Of a stretch of DNA of 64,000 nt, positions 9,310 to 19,095 are shown piece by piece (positions within the stretch are counted from its first letter, which is position 1; each line of letters begins with the position of its first letter). The stretch lies in the NCBI GenBank assembly GCA_005402585.1, contig BIFP01000016.1, positions 122,063-186,062 on the forward strand, written 5' to 3'. The stretch comes from Micromonosporaceae bacterium KJ-029 (GTDB lineage: Bacteria; Actinomycetota; Actinomycetes; Mycobacteriales; Micromonosporaceae). The translations under genes were made by a program, and so were the position numbers. The notes under the pieces were generated by a model. That model did not search any database and was not told where the DNA came from. It saw nothing but the letters and a program-made list of their open reading frames with translations.

Positions 9310-10113
9310 TCAGCTGAAGAGGCCCCGGCGGTGGAGGGACTGGCGCAGCCAGGCGTCGAGTTGGGCGGCCCAGTCGGTCTGGTCGACCGAGGCGTACTCG
9401 ACGGTGAACCGGCCGAAGGCGTCCCCGCCCGAGGTGAACAGCCCACCGCGCTTGTCCAGCTCCAGCACCACCTGCATCTGCCGGGGGTCGGCGATGAACG
9501 TGACCTCCAACTGGTTCATCCTGCCGGCGTACTGCGGGGCGGGGTAGAACTCGATCTCCTGGTAGAACGGCAGCGTCTGGTGGACGCCGTAGATGTGCCC
9601 CCGTTCCACGTCGGCCCGGGCGAAGCGGAAGCCGAGCCGCAGCAGCGCCTCCAACAGGCGTTCCTGGGCCGGTAGCGGGTGCACCGCGACCGCGTCCAGG
9701 TCACCCTTGTCGACCGCGCGGGCCACCTCCAACTCCGTACGCAGTCCCATGGTCATCCCGTGCAGGTGCTGCCCGTACAGCTCGGTCACCGGGGTCTCCC
9801 AGGGCACGTCGAACCGGAACGGGACGTCGTACCGCTGCCCCGCCTCCAGCCGGAACGCGCCGGTGACGTGCTGCCGGTGGAACTCCTGGTTGGTCACGTA
9901 CTCGTTGTCGCCGCTCTCCACCTCGACCCGGGTGAGCAGCCCCAGGGCCAAGTACGAGATGTCCACACCGTGGTCGCCCCCGGTCACCGCGATGGTGCCC
10001 TCCAACTGGCCGCCCGGACGGCAGTTCGGGTTCGCCAGGACCGTCTCCACCGACGGACCGCCGACCCCCATCGCCTGCATGAGCCGCTTGAAGACCACAC
10101 CTGCCCCCATCAC
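9310..10113 (-). CDS. Spo0M (SpoOM) family sporulation-control protein, copy 1
   Basis: 267 residues. It has the arrestin-like Spo0M pattern: [26 protein letters not shown], the pair [13 protein letters not shown] and [13 protein letters not shown], then [18 protein letters not shown] and a C-terminal [14 protein letters not shown]. Spo0M affects sporulation and cell-shape control in Bacillus; in actinomycetes the role is unproven. A paralog lies at 58723-59643. The gene is convergent with dtd across 27 bases in which I see no hairpin. Confidence 0.82.
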   Translation of the reverse strand: MMGAGVVFKRLMQAMGVGGPSVETVLANPNCRPGGQLEGTIAVTGGDHGVDISYLALGLLTRVEVESGDNEYVTNQEFHRQHVTGAFRLEAGQRYDVPFRFDVPWETPVTELYGQHLHGMTMGLRTELEVARAVDKGDLDAVAVHPLPAQERLLEALLRLGFRFARADVERGHIYGVHQTLPFYQEIEFYPAPQYAGRMNQLEVTFIADPRQMQVVLELDKRGGLFTSGGDAFGRFTVEYASVDQTDWAAQLDAWLRQSLHRRGLFS

Positions 10114-10451
10114 TTGATCGCCCGTCCCACCCGCTGGGGCGAGGCCACGCCGGCACGGTGGCCGACCGCTGGCACGGTAACCGGATCCGACAAGCCGAAC
10201 CGGCCGAACCGGCCGAACCGCCGCGCGGACAACCGCCGGCCAACCACGCCGGGCTGCATCACCGACCGTGTTGGCGTGCCGTCACCGACCGTGTCGACTG
10301 GCCCGGTGGTTCCCGCTCGGTAGACGAAAGGCTGTCGGGTCCCCGATCGCCTCACTCCCGTTTTACGCCCCAACCGCCAAGCTGTGTGTCACCGGCAGGT
10401 ACTCGGCCGGGGGGCGACACGGTACGGACGTGGACACGGGGAGTGACAAAG
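10114..10451. other. Intergenic region upstream of the SigB-type sigma gene
   Basis: A 338-base gap between divergent genes. It holds three tandem copies of a 9-bp unit (ccgaaccgg, 10195-10221, last base variant) and two copies of tcaccgaccgtgt at about 10259 and 10280. A long 5' leader or several promoters for the sigma gene would fit. No clear promoter hexamers or open frame were found. Confidence 0.4.
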
Positions 10452-11462
<1,011 letters not shown>

Positions 11463-11474
11463 GCGGGACGGTGC

Positions 11475-11503
11475 GACGGCCCTGGCGGTTCGCCGGGGCC
11501 GTC
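11475..11503 (+). terminator. Terminator hairpin after the sigma gene
   Basis: gacggccctggcg (11475-11487) pairs with cgccggggccgtc (11491-11503) across a three-base loop, with one T-G wobble. It starts 13 bases after the stop codon. Confidence 0.7.
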
Positions 11504-11559
11504 TCCGTGTGGCGCTCTCGGGTCGGCGGTGCTTGACGCCCGCCCGCCCACCAGATAGA

Positions 11560-11587
11560 AACCTCTTGGTTATTAAACCGAGAGGTT
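11560..11587 (+). promoter_or_regulatory. ArsR-type operator upstream of the ArsR-SRPBCC-VOC operon
   Basis: aacctct (11560-11566) and agaggtt (11581-11587) form an inverted repeat, extended inward by ggtt and aacc, in an AT-rich patch ending eight bases before the GTG of the ArsR gene. Such imperfect 12-2-12 style repeats are usual ArsR sites, so self-repression is the likely control. Confidence 0.6.
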
Positions 11588-11594
11588 ATACACA

Positions 11595-11951
11595 GTGCGT
11601 ACGGATTTGGATGCCACGTTCGCGGCGCTGGCCGACCCGACCCGACGGGCCATCCTCGCCCGGCTCGCGGCCGGCGAGGCGACCGTCACCGAGCTCGCCG
11701 CGCCCTTCGCGATGAGCCAGCCGGCGATCTCCAAGCACCTGCGGGTGCTGGAACGAGCCGGCCTGATCAGCCGGGGCCGAGTCGCCCAACGGCGCCCCTG
11801 CCGGCTGGAGGCGGACCCGTTGCGGGAGGCCACCGCCTGGCTCGCCGAGTACCGCGACCACTGGGCGGAGCGCTACCAGCGACTCGACGACCTGCTCGGC
11901 GAACTCCGGTCGGTGGACGACGCCGGGCGGCGAGCCGGCGAGACGTCATGA
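11595..11951 (+). CDS. ArsR-family transcriptional regulator
   Basis: 118 residues, GTG start. A compact winged helix: DATFAALADPTRRAILARLAAGEATVTELAAPFAMSQPAISKHLRVLERAGLISR, where MSQPAISKHLRVL is the recognition helix. There are no metal-binding Cys residues in the helix, so it is of the type that pairs with SRPBCC (AHSA1) proteins rather than a metal sensor. Its stop overlaps the SRPBCC start (ATGA). It probably represses its own operon from 11560-11587. Confidence 0.88.
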   Translation: MRTDLDATFAALADPTRRAILARLAAGEATVTELAAPFAMSQPAISKHLRVLERAGLISRGRVAQRRPCRLEADPLREATAWLAEYRDHWAERYQRLDDLLGELRSVDDAGRRAGETS

Positions 11952-12439
11952 TCGACGATCATCTGGTGGTCGAGACACCGGGCGACCGGGAGATCGTGCT
12001 GAGCCGGATGTTCGACGCACCCGCGCGGCTGGTCTTCGCCGCCTTCACCCGGCCCGAGCTGTTGGTCCGCTGGTACGGCGCGCGCGGCTGGCGGCTGGTC
12101 GAGTGCGAGGTGGACCTGCGGGTGGGCGGGCGTTGGCGGTTCGTGTCGCAGGGCCCCGGCGGGGAGCTGATGGGCCAGGGTGGGGTCTACCGGAAGGTCG
12201 ACCAGCCACACCGCCTCGTCTGCACCGAGCTGTTCGACGACCAGTCGTACCCCGGGGAGACCCTGGTCAGCCACGACTTCACCGAGCTGGGCGGGCGGAC
12301 CACGGTCACCACCACGCTGCGGTTCGCCAGCCCCGAGGGGCGGGCCACGACGCTGCGGTACCCGATGACCCGCGGCGTCACCGAGAGCTTCATCCGACTC
12401 GCCGAGCTGTTGGCGACCACATCAGGAGGACAACGATGA
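11948..12439 (+). CDS. SRPBCC/AHSA1-domain protein
   Basis: 163 residues. The START-like fold pattern is clear: IVLSRMFDAPARLVFAAFTRPELLVRWYGARGW and DLRVGGRWRFVS, typical of activator-of-Hsp90-ATPase homologs encoded beside ArsR regulators. These form a hydrophobic ligand pocket; no ligand is known here. The gene overlaps its neighbours at both ends by ATGA, so the three genes form one translationally coupled operon. Confidence 0.82.
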   Translation: MIDDHLVVETPGDREIVLSRMFDAPARLVFAAFTRPELLVRWYGARGWRLVECEVDLRVGGRWRFVSQGPGGELMGQGGVYRKVDQPHRLVCTELFDDQSYPGETLVSHDFTELGGRTTVTTTLRFASPEGRATTLRYPMTRGVTESFIRLAELLATTSGGQR

Positions 12440-12843
12440 ACTGGACGTTGGAAGTCGTGATCGTGCCGGTCTCCGACCTGGACCGGGCCAAGGCGTTCTA
12501 CGCCGACCAGCTCGGCTTCGCCGTCGACCACGACACGGCGTTCGGCGACGACGCGCGGATCGTGCAGTTGACACCACCCGGCTCGGGCTGCTCGATCGTG
12601 ATCGGCAAGGGTGTGGTGCCGCAGATGCCGCCGGGGTCGCTCAAGGGGCTGCAACTCGTCGTACCGGACCTGCACAAGGCCCGCGCCGAGCTGCTCGCCC
12701 GCGGCGTCGAGATCAGCGAGATCCAGGTCATCGGGGAGAACCCCCGCCCGATGCCGGACCCACTGGACAACGTCGGTTTCGTCTTCTTCGACGACCCGGA
12801 CGGCAACGCCTGGGCGGTGCAGCAGATCTCCAGCCGCCCCTGA
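12436..12843 (+). CDS. VOC/glyoxalase-family protein
   Basis: 135 residues, one vicinal-oxygen-chelate unit pair: EVVIVPVSDLDRAKAFYADQLGFAVDHD at the start and VGFVFFDDPDGNAWAVQQI at the end, the Glu/His-rich half-modules of the fold. Such proteins bind a metal and act as lyases, dioxygenases or drug-resistance binders. No substrate can be named. It is the last gene of the ArsR operon and is followed by a GGGGCCC repeat element. Confidence 0.8.
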   Translation: MNWTLEVVIVPVSDLDRAKAFYADQLGFAVDHDTAFGDDARIVQLTPPGSGCSIVIGKGVVPQMPPGSLKGLQLVVPDLHKARAELLARGVEISEIQVIGENPRPMPDPLDNVGFVFFDDPDGNAWAVQQISSRP

Positions 12844-12850
12844 GCCGGGT

Positions 12851-12905
12851 GTTAAAAGGGGGCCCCTGCTCTACTCCAGGCGTTAAGAAGGGGCCCTTCC
12901 TTTCA
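12851..12905 (+). repeat. Dimeric GGGGCCC intergenic repeat, copy A
   Basis: Two units starting gttaaaagggggcccc (12851) and gttaagaaggggccc (12882) are spaced 31 bases apart. Each carries a palindromic GGGGCCC core. The element fills the junction between the converging VOC and acetyltransferase genes and overlaps the stop codon of the latter. Related copies are at 40868, 40951, 46338 and 58628. Confidence 0.8.
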
Positions 12906-15488
12906 CAGCCGGCGGGGGCCGGTGTCGGGGCGGGGGGCGGCGGAGCCGATTCGGACGCTCGCGTGCAGCACCGAGAGGCCGTCGGGGCGGGCGAGCACCG
13001 GGTTCAGCGTCAGCGCACGGATCCGGGGCTGCTCGTCGGCCAACTGCCCGACCCGCACCAGCAGGTCGGCCAGGGCGGCACGGTCCACCGGGGCGGCGCC
13101 ACGGTGCCCGCGCAGCAGCGGTGCCGCCCGTGGCGCGTCGACCAGTTCGGCGGCGTCGCGGTCGGTCAACGGCACCGCCCGCCACGCCCGGTCGCCGAGC
13201 AGTTCGGTGGCGACCCCACCGAGCCCGAAACCGACGACCGGGCCGAACGCCGGATCCTCGACCAGCTCCACCACGCAGGCCACCCCGGGCGGGACCATCG
13301 GCTGCACCAGGACGTCCGCGCCGAACGCCGCCGTCATCTCCGCGTACGTACGGCGCACGGTGCCGGCGTCGGGCAGGTCGAGGCGGACGGCGCCGAGGTC
13401 GAGGCGGTGTCGCAGTCCACCGGCGGCGGCCTTGAGCGCCACCGGGAACCCGAGCCGCGCCGCCGCCTCGACGGCCTGCTCGGCCGAGGCGACCCGCACC
13501 GACTCGACCACGTCGATGCCGTACGCGGCGAGCAGCGCCCCCGGGTCGGCCCCGTCCATCCGCAGCGCCGCCTGCGCCGCCACCGGGTCGACGTCGGGCA
13601 GTTCGGGCAGCACCCCGGGCGGCCGGCGCAGCCAGTCGGCGTACGCGGTGACCCGGGCGAGCGCGCGGACCGCCTCCTCCACGCTCGGATACGAGGGCAC
13701 TCCCGCCGGCGCCCGACCGACCAGGAAGGTGGCCACCGTCGGCTTGGAGGCTGTCGGGCGACCTCGCGACAGCGTCTCGGCTGTGAGCGCGGCGGGCAGG
13801 GCGGCGGCGAAGTCCGATTCGGTGCCGGTGAACTGGCCGGGCAGCGGCGGCGCGAAGAGGGCCACCAGCCCGTCGACGCTCTCGTCGGCGGCGGCCTCGG
13901 CGAGTGCCTCGGCGAACTCGGCCGCGCTGGCTCGCGGGCCGACGTCGCGGGGATAGCCCGCGGCGACGGTCAGCTCCTGGGCCGCGCAGGCGGTGGCCGC
14001 CAGCCCGGTCAGCGCCGAGGAGTTACCGACGATGCCGACCCGGTTCCCGGCGGGCAGTGGCTGGTTGGCCAGCAGCACCCCGACATCGAGCAACTCGGCG
14101 ACGGTGTCCACCCGGATCACTCCGGACTGGGTGAACAGCGCGCTCACCGCCGTCTCGTCCGGGCCGACGGTGTCGCCCACACCTGGCGGACGGGCCGGGG
14201 AGGCCAGCGCCACCACCGGCTTGTCCCGGCCGATGCGCCGGGCTAGCCGGGCGAACTTGCGCGGGTTGCCGAAGGTCTCCAGGTACAACATGATCACGTC
14301 GGTCGCCGGGTCGTCCTGCCAGTACTGCAACAGGTCGTTACCGGAGACGTCGGCCCGGTTGCCGGCCGAGACGAAGCTGGACAGGCCGAGCCCCCGTCGA
14401 TCCGCCTCGGCCAGCAGCGCCACGCCGAACGCGCCGGACTGGCTGAAGATGCCGACCCGGCCGGGCACCGGCAGGCGGGGGGCGAGGGTGGCGTTGAGGC
14501 GTACCGTCGGGTCGGTGTTCGCCACCCCCAGGCAGTTCGGGCCGATCACCCGCATGCCCGCCGCGTGGGCCGCGCGGATCAGTGCGCGCTGGGCGGCCGC
14601 GCCCGCGACGCCGGCTTCGGCGAAGCCGGCCGAGATGACGACCAGACCGTGCACCCCGGCCGCGGCGGCGTCGGCGACCACCTCGGGCGCCGACGCCGGC
14701 GGCACCGCCACCACCGCCAGGTCGACCGGCAGCCCGGCGTCGGCCGCCGACGGGTAGGCGGGCAGGCCGGCGACCCGGACGGCGGTGGGATGCACCGGCA
14801 CCACCGCTCCGGTGAACCCACCGTCCCGAAGGTGCCCGAGCACCGCCGCGCCGACGCCCTGGCCGGTGGCGCTGGCGCCGTAGACGGCGACGCCGCGCGG
14901 GGCGAGCAGCCGGGCGATGGAGCGGGCCTCGGTGCGGTGTTCCCGCCCGCGCTGTACCTCCAGGGTCGTCTCGGTGGTTGCGATCGGGAAGCTCAGGTGG
15001 ACCACGCCGTCGGCGAACTGGCGCTGGATCTGGTACCCGAAGTCGGCGAAGACCCGTAGCATCTGGCCGTTGGCCGGAAGCACCTCGGCCACGAAGTTGA
15101 CGATCCCGGCCCGCCGGGCGGCGTCGGCCAGGTGCTCCATCAGCACCGAGCCGATGCCCCGGCCCTGGTAGGCGTCCTCGACCACGAAGGCGACCTCGGC
15201 GTCGGGCGAGGCCGGGCCGAGCCGTTCGTAGCGGCCGACGGCGACGATGTGGTCGCCGGCCAGTACCACGAACGCCTCCCGGTCCCGGTGGTCGACGTTG
15301 ACGAAGCGGTGCAGGTCCCGTTCTGGGATGCGCGGGTACGGCGAGAAGTAGCGCAGGTAGCGGGTGCGCTCGGAGAACCGGGAGTGCATCGCCACGATCG
15401 ACGGCCCGTCCGAGGGGCGGATCGGTCGTAACTGGACGGTGCTGCCGTCGCTGAGCAGCACGTCCACGGCTTGTTCGGCTGTGGTCAC
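12903..15488 (-). CDS. Pat-like protein: N-terminal GNAT acetyltransferase fused to an NDP-forming acyl-CoA synthetase-like region
   Basis: 861 residues from a GTG at 15488 preceded by ggggagggg. Residues 1-160 are a GNAT domain (AEVAFVVEDAYQGRGIGSVLMEHL, with Glu99 as likely base and QGRGIG binding acetyl-CoA). Residues 180-640 are CoA-binding and ligase-CoA domains (VAVYGASATGQGVG, VIGPNCLG, GIFSQSGAFG). Residues 660-860 form an ATP-grasp-like part. This order, GNAT first, is that of the Streptomyces lividans acetyltransferase PatA and the reverse of Salmonella Pat. These enzymes acetylate lysines, for example of acyl-CoA synthetases. Next to the deacetylase AcuC it forms an on/off pair. 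Confidence 0.85.
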   Translation of the reverse strand: MTTAEQAVDVLLSDGSTVQLRPIRPSDGPSIVAMHSRFSERTRYLRYFSPYPRIPERDLHRFVNVDHRDREAFVVLAGDHIVAVGRYERLGPASPDAEVAFVVEDAYQGRGIGSVLMEHLADAARRAGIVNFVAEVLPANGQMLRVFADFGYQIQRQFADGVVHLSFPIATTETTLEVQRGREHRTEARSIARLLAPRGVAVYGASATGQGVGAAVLGHLRDGGFTGAVVPVHPTAVRVAGLPAYPSAADAGLPVDLAVVAVPPASAPEVVADAAAAGVHGLVVISAGFAEAGVAGAAAQRALIRAAHAAGMRVIGPNCLGVANTDPTVRLNATLAPRLPVPGRVGIFSQSGAFGVALLAEADRRGLGLSSFVSAGNRADVSGNDLLQYWQDDPATDVIMLYLETFGNPRKFARLARRIGRDKPVVALASPARPPGVGDTVGPDETAVSALFTQSGVIRVDTVAELLDVGVLLANQPLPAGNRVGIVGNSSALTGLAATACAAQELTVAAGYPRDVGPRASAAEFAEALAEAAADESVDGLVALFAPPLPGQFTGTESDFAAALPAALTAETLSRGRPTASKPTVATFLVGRAPAGVPSYPSVEEAVRALARVTAYADWLRRPPGVLPELPDVDPVAAQAALRMDGADPGALLAAYGIDVVESVRVASAEQAVEAAARLGFPVALKAAAGGLRHRLDLGAVRLDLPDAGTVRRTYAEMTAAFGADVLVQPMVPPGVACVVELVEDPAFGPVVGFGLGGVATELLGDRAWRAVPLTDRDAAELVDAPRAAPLLRGHRGAAPVDRAALADLLVRVGQLADEQPRIRALTLNPVLARPDGLSVLHASVRIGSAAPRPDTGPRRL

Positions 15489-15517
15489 CTCGGACGCCCC
15501 TCCCCCGACCGGCTCAG

Positions 15518-16699
15518 TCAGTCGCGCGGGTCGTACGGGTCGAGGCCGAGCAGCGGGAAGACCGCCTTGCGGGTCGCGGCGATCGCCCGGTCCACCGGGT
15601 CCGGCTCGCCTGTGGGCTGCCATGGCTCGTACCCCGGGTCGACGTCGTCGGTCATCCGCAGCGGCACGTCGAAGCCGGGCCGGCGGGCGGCAGCCAGGTC
15701 CCGCCAGGCGGGCGGGGTCAGCGTGGCCGGGTCCAGCGGCGCGCCGGTGGCCACCGCCAGTAGATGCGCCCAGGCCCGGGGCACCACCTCGACCAGGGCG
15801 TACCCGCCGCCGCCGGTGGCCACCCAGCGGCCGTCGCACAGTTCGTCGGCGAGCGCCCGCAGGGCCAGGTAGGTGGCCCGCTGCCCGTCGACGGAGAGGT
15901 GCAGGTCGGCCAGTGGATCGACGCGGTGGGCGTCCGCCCCGCACTGGGTGAACAGAAGTTGCGGGCGGAACGCGCGCAGCACCGACGGCACGATCGCGTG
16001 GAAGGCGCGCTGCCAGCCGGCGTCCGCCACGCCCGGGGGCAGCGGCACGTTGACCGCGCTGCCGGCGGCGTTCGGGCCACCGGTCTCGTCGGGGAAGCCG
16101 GTGCCGGGGAACAGAGCGAGCGGGGTCTCGTGCAGGCTGACGGTCAGCACCCGCGGGTCGTCCCAGAAGATCTTCTGCACCCCGTCGCCGTGGTGCACAT
16201 CGACGTCGACGTACGCGATCCGCTCCGCGCCGAGGTCGAGCAGCCGGGCGATGGCCACCGCCGGGTCGTTGTAGACGCAGAAGCCGGCGGCCCGGGCGGG
16301 CATGGCGTGGTGCAGGCCACCGGCGACGTTGACCGCGCGGCGGGCCTCGCCCCGCCACACCGCCTCGGCGGCGGTCACCGACGCCCCGGCGACCAGCGCG
16401 CTGGACTCGTGCATGCCGTCGAAGACGGGATTGTCCGAGGTGCCCAGCCCGAAGCCGGCGAAGAGCGGGTCACGCGGGGCGATCCGGACCGCGTCCAGGT
16501 AACGCGGGTCGTGTACCCGGGTCAGCAGCGCGTCGTCGGCCAGCGCGGGCTTGACCAGTCGCACTCCCGGTCGTTGCAGGATGCCGAGTTCCCGGGCGAG
16601 CGCGATGGTCAGTTCCACCCGCACCGGGTCGAGCGGGTGGTCGCCCATGTTGTAGGCGAGCAGGGACTCGTCCCACACCACCACCGTGTCGTCGGACAT
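15518..16699 (-). CDS. acuC: AcuC-type histone deacetylase-fold lysine deacetylase
   Basis: 393 residues. Zinc-hydrolase motifs of the HDAC/AcuC family are present: HDPRYLDAV, GGLHHAMPARAAGFCVYNDPAVAI (His-His pair), YVDVDVHHGDGVQKIFW (Asp and His zinc ligands) and GGGGYALVEVVPRAW (Tyr and Gly loop near the site). AcuC removes acetyl groups from lysines, typically of acetyl-CoA synthetase. It lies 29 bases upstream of the Pat-like acetyltransferase on the same strand, so writer and eraser are co-transcribed. The C-terminal 60 residues are family-specific. Confidence 0.9.
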   Translation of the reverse strand: MSDDTVVVWDESLLAYNMGDHPLDPVRVELTIALARELGILQRPGVRLVKPALADDALLTRVHDPRYLDAVRIAPRDPLFAGFGLGTSDNPVFDGMHESSALVAGASVTAAEAVWRGEARRAVNVAGGLHHAMPARAAGFCVYNDPAVAIARLLDLGAERIAYVDVDVHHGDGVQKIFWDDPRVLTVSLHETPLALFPGTGFPDETGGPNAAGSAVNVPLPPGVADAGWQRAFHAIVPSVLRAFRPQLLFTQCGADAHRVDPLADLHLSVDGQRATYLALRALADELCDGRWVATGGGGYALVEVVPRAWAHLLAVATGAPLDPATLTPPAWRDLAAARRPGFDVPLRMTDDVDPGYEPWQPTGEPDPVDRAIAATRKAVFPLLGLDPYDPRD

Positions 16700-16747
16700 C
16701 TGCCCATGGTCGCACGGGGCCGGCGGCGCGTCCGGCGCGCGTACCGG

Positions 16748-17605
16748 TCAGGCGCCGGACGGCGGATCGGTGGCCACCGGCCGGTCCGGGTCGGCCACCC
16801 AGTTGCTCCACGAGCCGACGTAGAGCGCGGCGTCGCGCCGGCCGGCCAGGTGCAGCGCGAGCACCGCCTGCGCGGCGGTCACCCCCGAGCCGCAGTACGC
16901 CCCGACGGGTACGCCGGTGGCCACCCCGGCCGTGGCGAACCGGTCCCGCAGCGCCTCGGCGGCCGGGAAACGTCCGTCGGTGACGTACTCGGGCGCCGGC
17001 AGGTTCACTGCACCGGGGACGTGCCCGGCGACCGGGTCGATCGGCTCGTGCTCGCCCCGGTAGCGGGGCGCGGCCCGCACGTCGAGCAGGACGCCGTCGT
17101 CGGCCGCGGCCAGCCGGGCGGCCGCCGCCGCGTCCAGCACCGGCAGGGCACCCGGGCGGACGGCCACGTCGCCGGGGGCCGGGGTCGGCTCGTCGGTGCT
17201 GGTGGGCAGGCCGGCGGCCAGCCAGGCCGGGAAGCCGCCGTGCAGCAGGCGTACCGGCCGGTGCCCGGCCCAGCGCAGGGTCCACCAGGCACGGGCCGCG
17301 GACATGCCGTCGCCGCCGTCGTACACCACCACGGGGTGACCGGCGCGCACCCCGGCGGCCCGCAGCGCCGCCTGCAACGCGGCCGGGTCGGGCAGGGGGT
17401 GCCGGCCGGCCGGGCCGGGCGGGCCACACAGCGCGGTGTCCAGGTCGACGAAGACCGCTCCGGGCAGGTGTCCCGCCGCGTAGTCCTCGCGGCCGGGCGG
17501 ACCGGCCAGCCGCCAGCGGACGTCGAGCAGGGTGGGCGGGTCGGCCGCGTCGAGTTCGGCGGCGAGCCGCCCGGCCTCGACCAGAAGATCCTCGGTACCG
17601 GACAT
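16748..17605 (-). CDS. Thiosulfate/3-mercaptopyruvate sulfurtransferase (two rhodanese domains)
   Basis: 285 residues with two rhodanese domains. The N-terminal one is inactive (LLDVRWRLAGPPGREDYAAGHLPGAVFVDLDTAL) and the C-terminal one holds the active-site loop YCGSGVTAAQAVLAL, Cys near residue 238. CGSG(V/I)T is closer to mercaptopyruvate sulfurtransferases than to rhodanese CRxGxR. It moves sulfane sulfur to cyanide or thiols. It is first in the rhodanese-acuC-pat run (48-base gap) and diverges from the IdeR gene. Confidence 0.88.
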   Translation of the reverse strand: MSGTEDLLVEAGRLAAELDAADPPTLLDVRWRLAGPPGREDYAAGHLPGAVFVDLDTALCGPPGPAGRHPLPDPAALQAALRAAGVRAGHPVVVYDGGDGMSAARAWWTLRWAGHRPVRLLHGGFPAWLAAGLPTSTDEPTPAPGDVAVRPGALPVLDAAAAARLAAADDGVLLDVRAAPRYRGEHEPIDPVAGHVPGAVNLPAPEYVTDGRFPAAEALRDRFATAGVATGVPVGAYCGSGVTAAQAVLALHLAGRRDAALYVGSWSNWVADPDRPVATDPPSGA

Positions 17606-17706
17606 GGCGTCCAGTCAACACCATCGGCACGCCGGGGCCGCGATTCGGCGGCGGCCGTCCGGGGGTGCGGCAGGGTACCATCGATCACCGGAGGGCCGCT
17701 GACACC

Positions 17707-18396
17707 ATGAAGTCACACGACCTGGTCGATACGACCGAAATGTACCTGCGCACCATCCTCGAACTCGAGGAGGAGGGCGTGCCGCCGCTGCGCGCCCGGA
17801 TCGCCGAACGGTTGCGCCAGAGTGGCCCCACCGTCAGCCAGACCGTCGCCCGGATGGAGCGCGACGGCCTGCTCACCGTCGAGGGCGATCGACACCTCAG
17901 CCTCACCCCGCTCGGCCGCGGCACCGCCGTCTCCGTGATGCGCAAGCACCGGCTCGCCGAACTGCTGCTGGTCAACGTGATCGGGATGCCCTACGAGGAG
18001 GCCCACGAGGAGGCCTGCCGCTGGGAGCACGTGATGAGCGACGCGGTCGAGAAGCGGGTCTACGACCTGCTCAACCGGCCGACCCGGTCGCCGTACGGCA
18101 ACCCGATCCCGGGGCTGGAGGAGCTGGGCTCGCCCGGGGCGGCCGAGCCGGAGCCGGCCGAGGGCGAGCGGAACCTGGCCTTCCCCGGCCTGACCGGGAA
18201 GGTGATCGTCCGGCGGATCTGCGAGAGCGTGCAGACCGACGCCGAGGTGCTCCGCCAGCTGCACGCCGCCGGTGTCGACCCCGGGGCCACCGTGACGGTG
18301 GCGCAGGAGCGCGACGGCGTCTCCATCGACCGCTCCGGCGAGAGCGTCCGGCTGCCCCGCGAGGTCGCCTCCCGGGTCTTCGTCGCCGCCGCCTGA
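17707..18396 (+). CDS. ideR: Iron-dependent repressor of the DtxR/IdeR (DmdR) family
   Basis: 229 residues; ATG with ggaggg ten bases upstream. The N-terminal winged helix is LVDTTEMYLRTILELEEEG and AERLRQSGPTVSQTVARMERDGLL. The dimer and metal domain contains KHRLAELLLVNVIG, EEAHEEACRWEHVMSDAVEKRV, whose His, Glu and Cys residues are the expected metal ligands. A C-terminal SH3-like domain (about residues 155-229) is present. With Fe(II) it binds 19-bp iron boxes; the box at 1970-1988 before fbpABC is a likely target. The whole length and all domains fit IdeR/DmdR1 rather than MntR. Confidence 0.92.
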   Translation: MKSHDLVDTTEMYLRTILELEEEGVPPLRARIAERLRQSGPTVSQTVARMERDGLLTVEGDRHLSLTPLGRGTAVSVMRKHRLAELLLVNVIGMPYEEAHEEACRWEHVMSDAVEKRVYDLLNRPTRSPYGNPIPGLEELGSPGAAEPEPAEGERNLAFPGLTGKVIVRRICESVQTDAEVLRQLHAAGVDPGATVTVAQERDGVSIDRSGESVRLPREVASRVFVAAA

Positions 18397-18403
18397 CGCG
18401 CTG

Positions 18404-18643
18404 TCAGCTCACGTACGGGCAGTGCCGGCAGCCCCGACCGCAGCAGGTGCCGCGGCGGGCCAGGAAACCTGCGGTGAGCACGAACAGCCCGGTGGCCGGG
18501 TCCAGGTAGCCGGCCTCACCGGCGGCCAGCGCGGCGGTGTGCGCGGCGAGGATCCGCTCCCGGCCGGGGTGCTCGGGCGGTAGCCGCGACGGGTGCGGCT
18601 CGGTCAGGGGCCGCGCCGCCAGGGGTCGTCGTTCTCCGCTCAT
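18404..18643 (-). CDS. DUF5522 family small Cys-rich protein
   Basis: 79 residues. The C-terminal half reads YLDPATGLFVLTAGFLARRGTCCGRGCRHCPYVS, the DUF5522 pattern with a CCGxGCRHCPY metal-site-like cluster of four Cys and one His. The N-terminus is low complexity. Function is unknown; zinc or iron-sulfur binding is inferred from the cysteines. It converges on ideR with only seven bases between the stop codons. Confidence 0.75.
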   Translation of the reverse strand: MSGERRPLAARPLTEPHPSRLPPEHPGRERILAAHTAALAAGEAGYLDPATGLFVLTAGFLARRGTCCGRGCRHCPYVS

Positions 18644-18753
18644 CCGGGGCAGTCTAGGCAGCCGCGGAAGAAATCCTCCGCGCCGCTGTCGATTCCCGCT
18701 GCCCCCGTCCGTCGGTACGGCAGAGGATGGACAACGATCTCGAGGAGGACCCC

Positions 18754-19095
18754 ATGGCCCAGTACGCAGTCCTGATCTACTCGCCGGCCCCGGCCGACCC
18801 GATGGACCTCACGCCCGACTACCTGGCGCTGCTGGAGCGGTACCCGGCGCAGGTCGAGGAACTGGGCGGGCAGATCGTCACGGGCTTCGCGCTGCAGCCG
18901 AGCACCACCGCCACGGCGGTACGCGGCGACATCGTCACCGACGGCCCCTTCGTCGAGGCCAAGGAGGTCGTCGCCGGGTTCTTCGTCCTGGAGGCGCCCG
19001 ACCTGGACGTCGCCCTGAAGATCGCCAAGCTCAACCCGGCCACCATCCACGGCGGGGTGGAGGTACGGCCGTTGTTCGTACCGCCCGCCGAGTGA
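18754..19095 (+). CDS. YCII-related DGPF-domain protein, partner of the ECF42 sigma factor
   Basis: 113 residues; ATG at 18754 with gaggagg seven bases upstream, preferred to the ATG at 18727. The fold is the YCII/PhnB-like ferredoxin barrel, with QYAVLIYSP at the start and the signature TDGPFVEAKEVVAGFFVLEA. DGPF proteins are almost always encoded with ECF42 sigma factors. Their role, perhaps ligand sensing or catalysis, is unresolved. The stop overlaps the sigma GTG start (GTGA). Confidence 0.85.
   Translation: MAQYAVLIYSPAPADPMDLTPDYLALLERYPAQVEELGGQIVTGFALQPSTTATAVRGDIVTDGPFVEAKEVVAGFFVLEAPDLDVALKIAKLNPATIHGGVEVRPLFVPPAE

Noticed and set aside
10195..10221. Three tandem ccgaaccgg units as an operator array
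   Set aside because: The units are simple GC repeats without dyad spacing; they may be slippage products and were only noted in the intergenic entry.
15489..16358. Open frame upstream of and continuous with the Pat-like gene
   Set aside because: It overlaps acuC antisense-free but in another frame and reads as Arg/Pro-rich shadow; GTG at 15488 has a good ribosome site and starts the recognisable GNAT domain.
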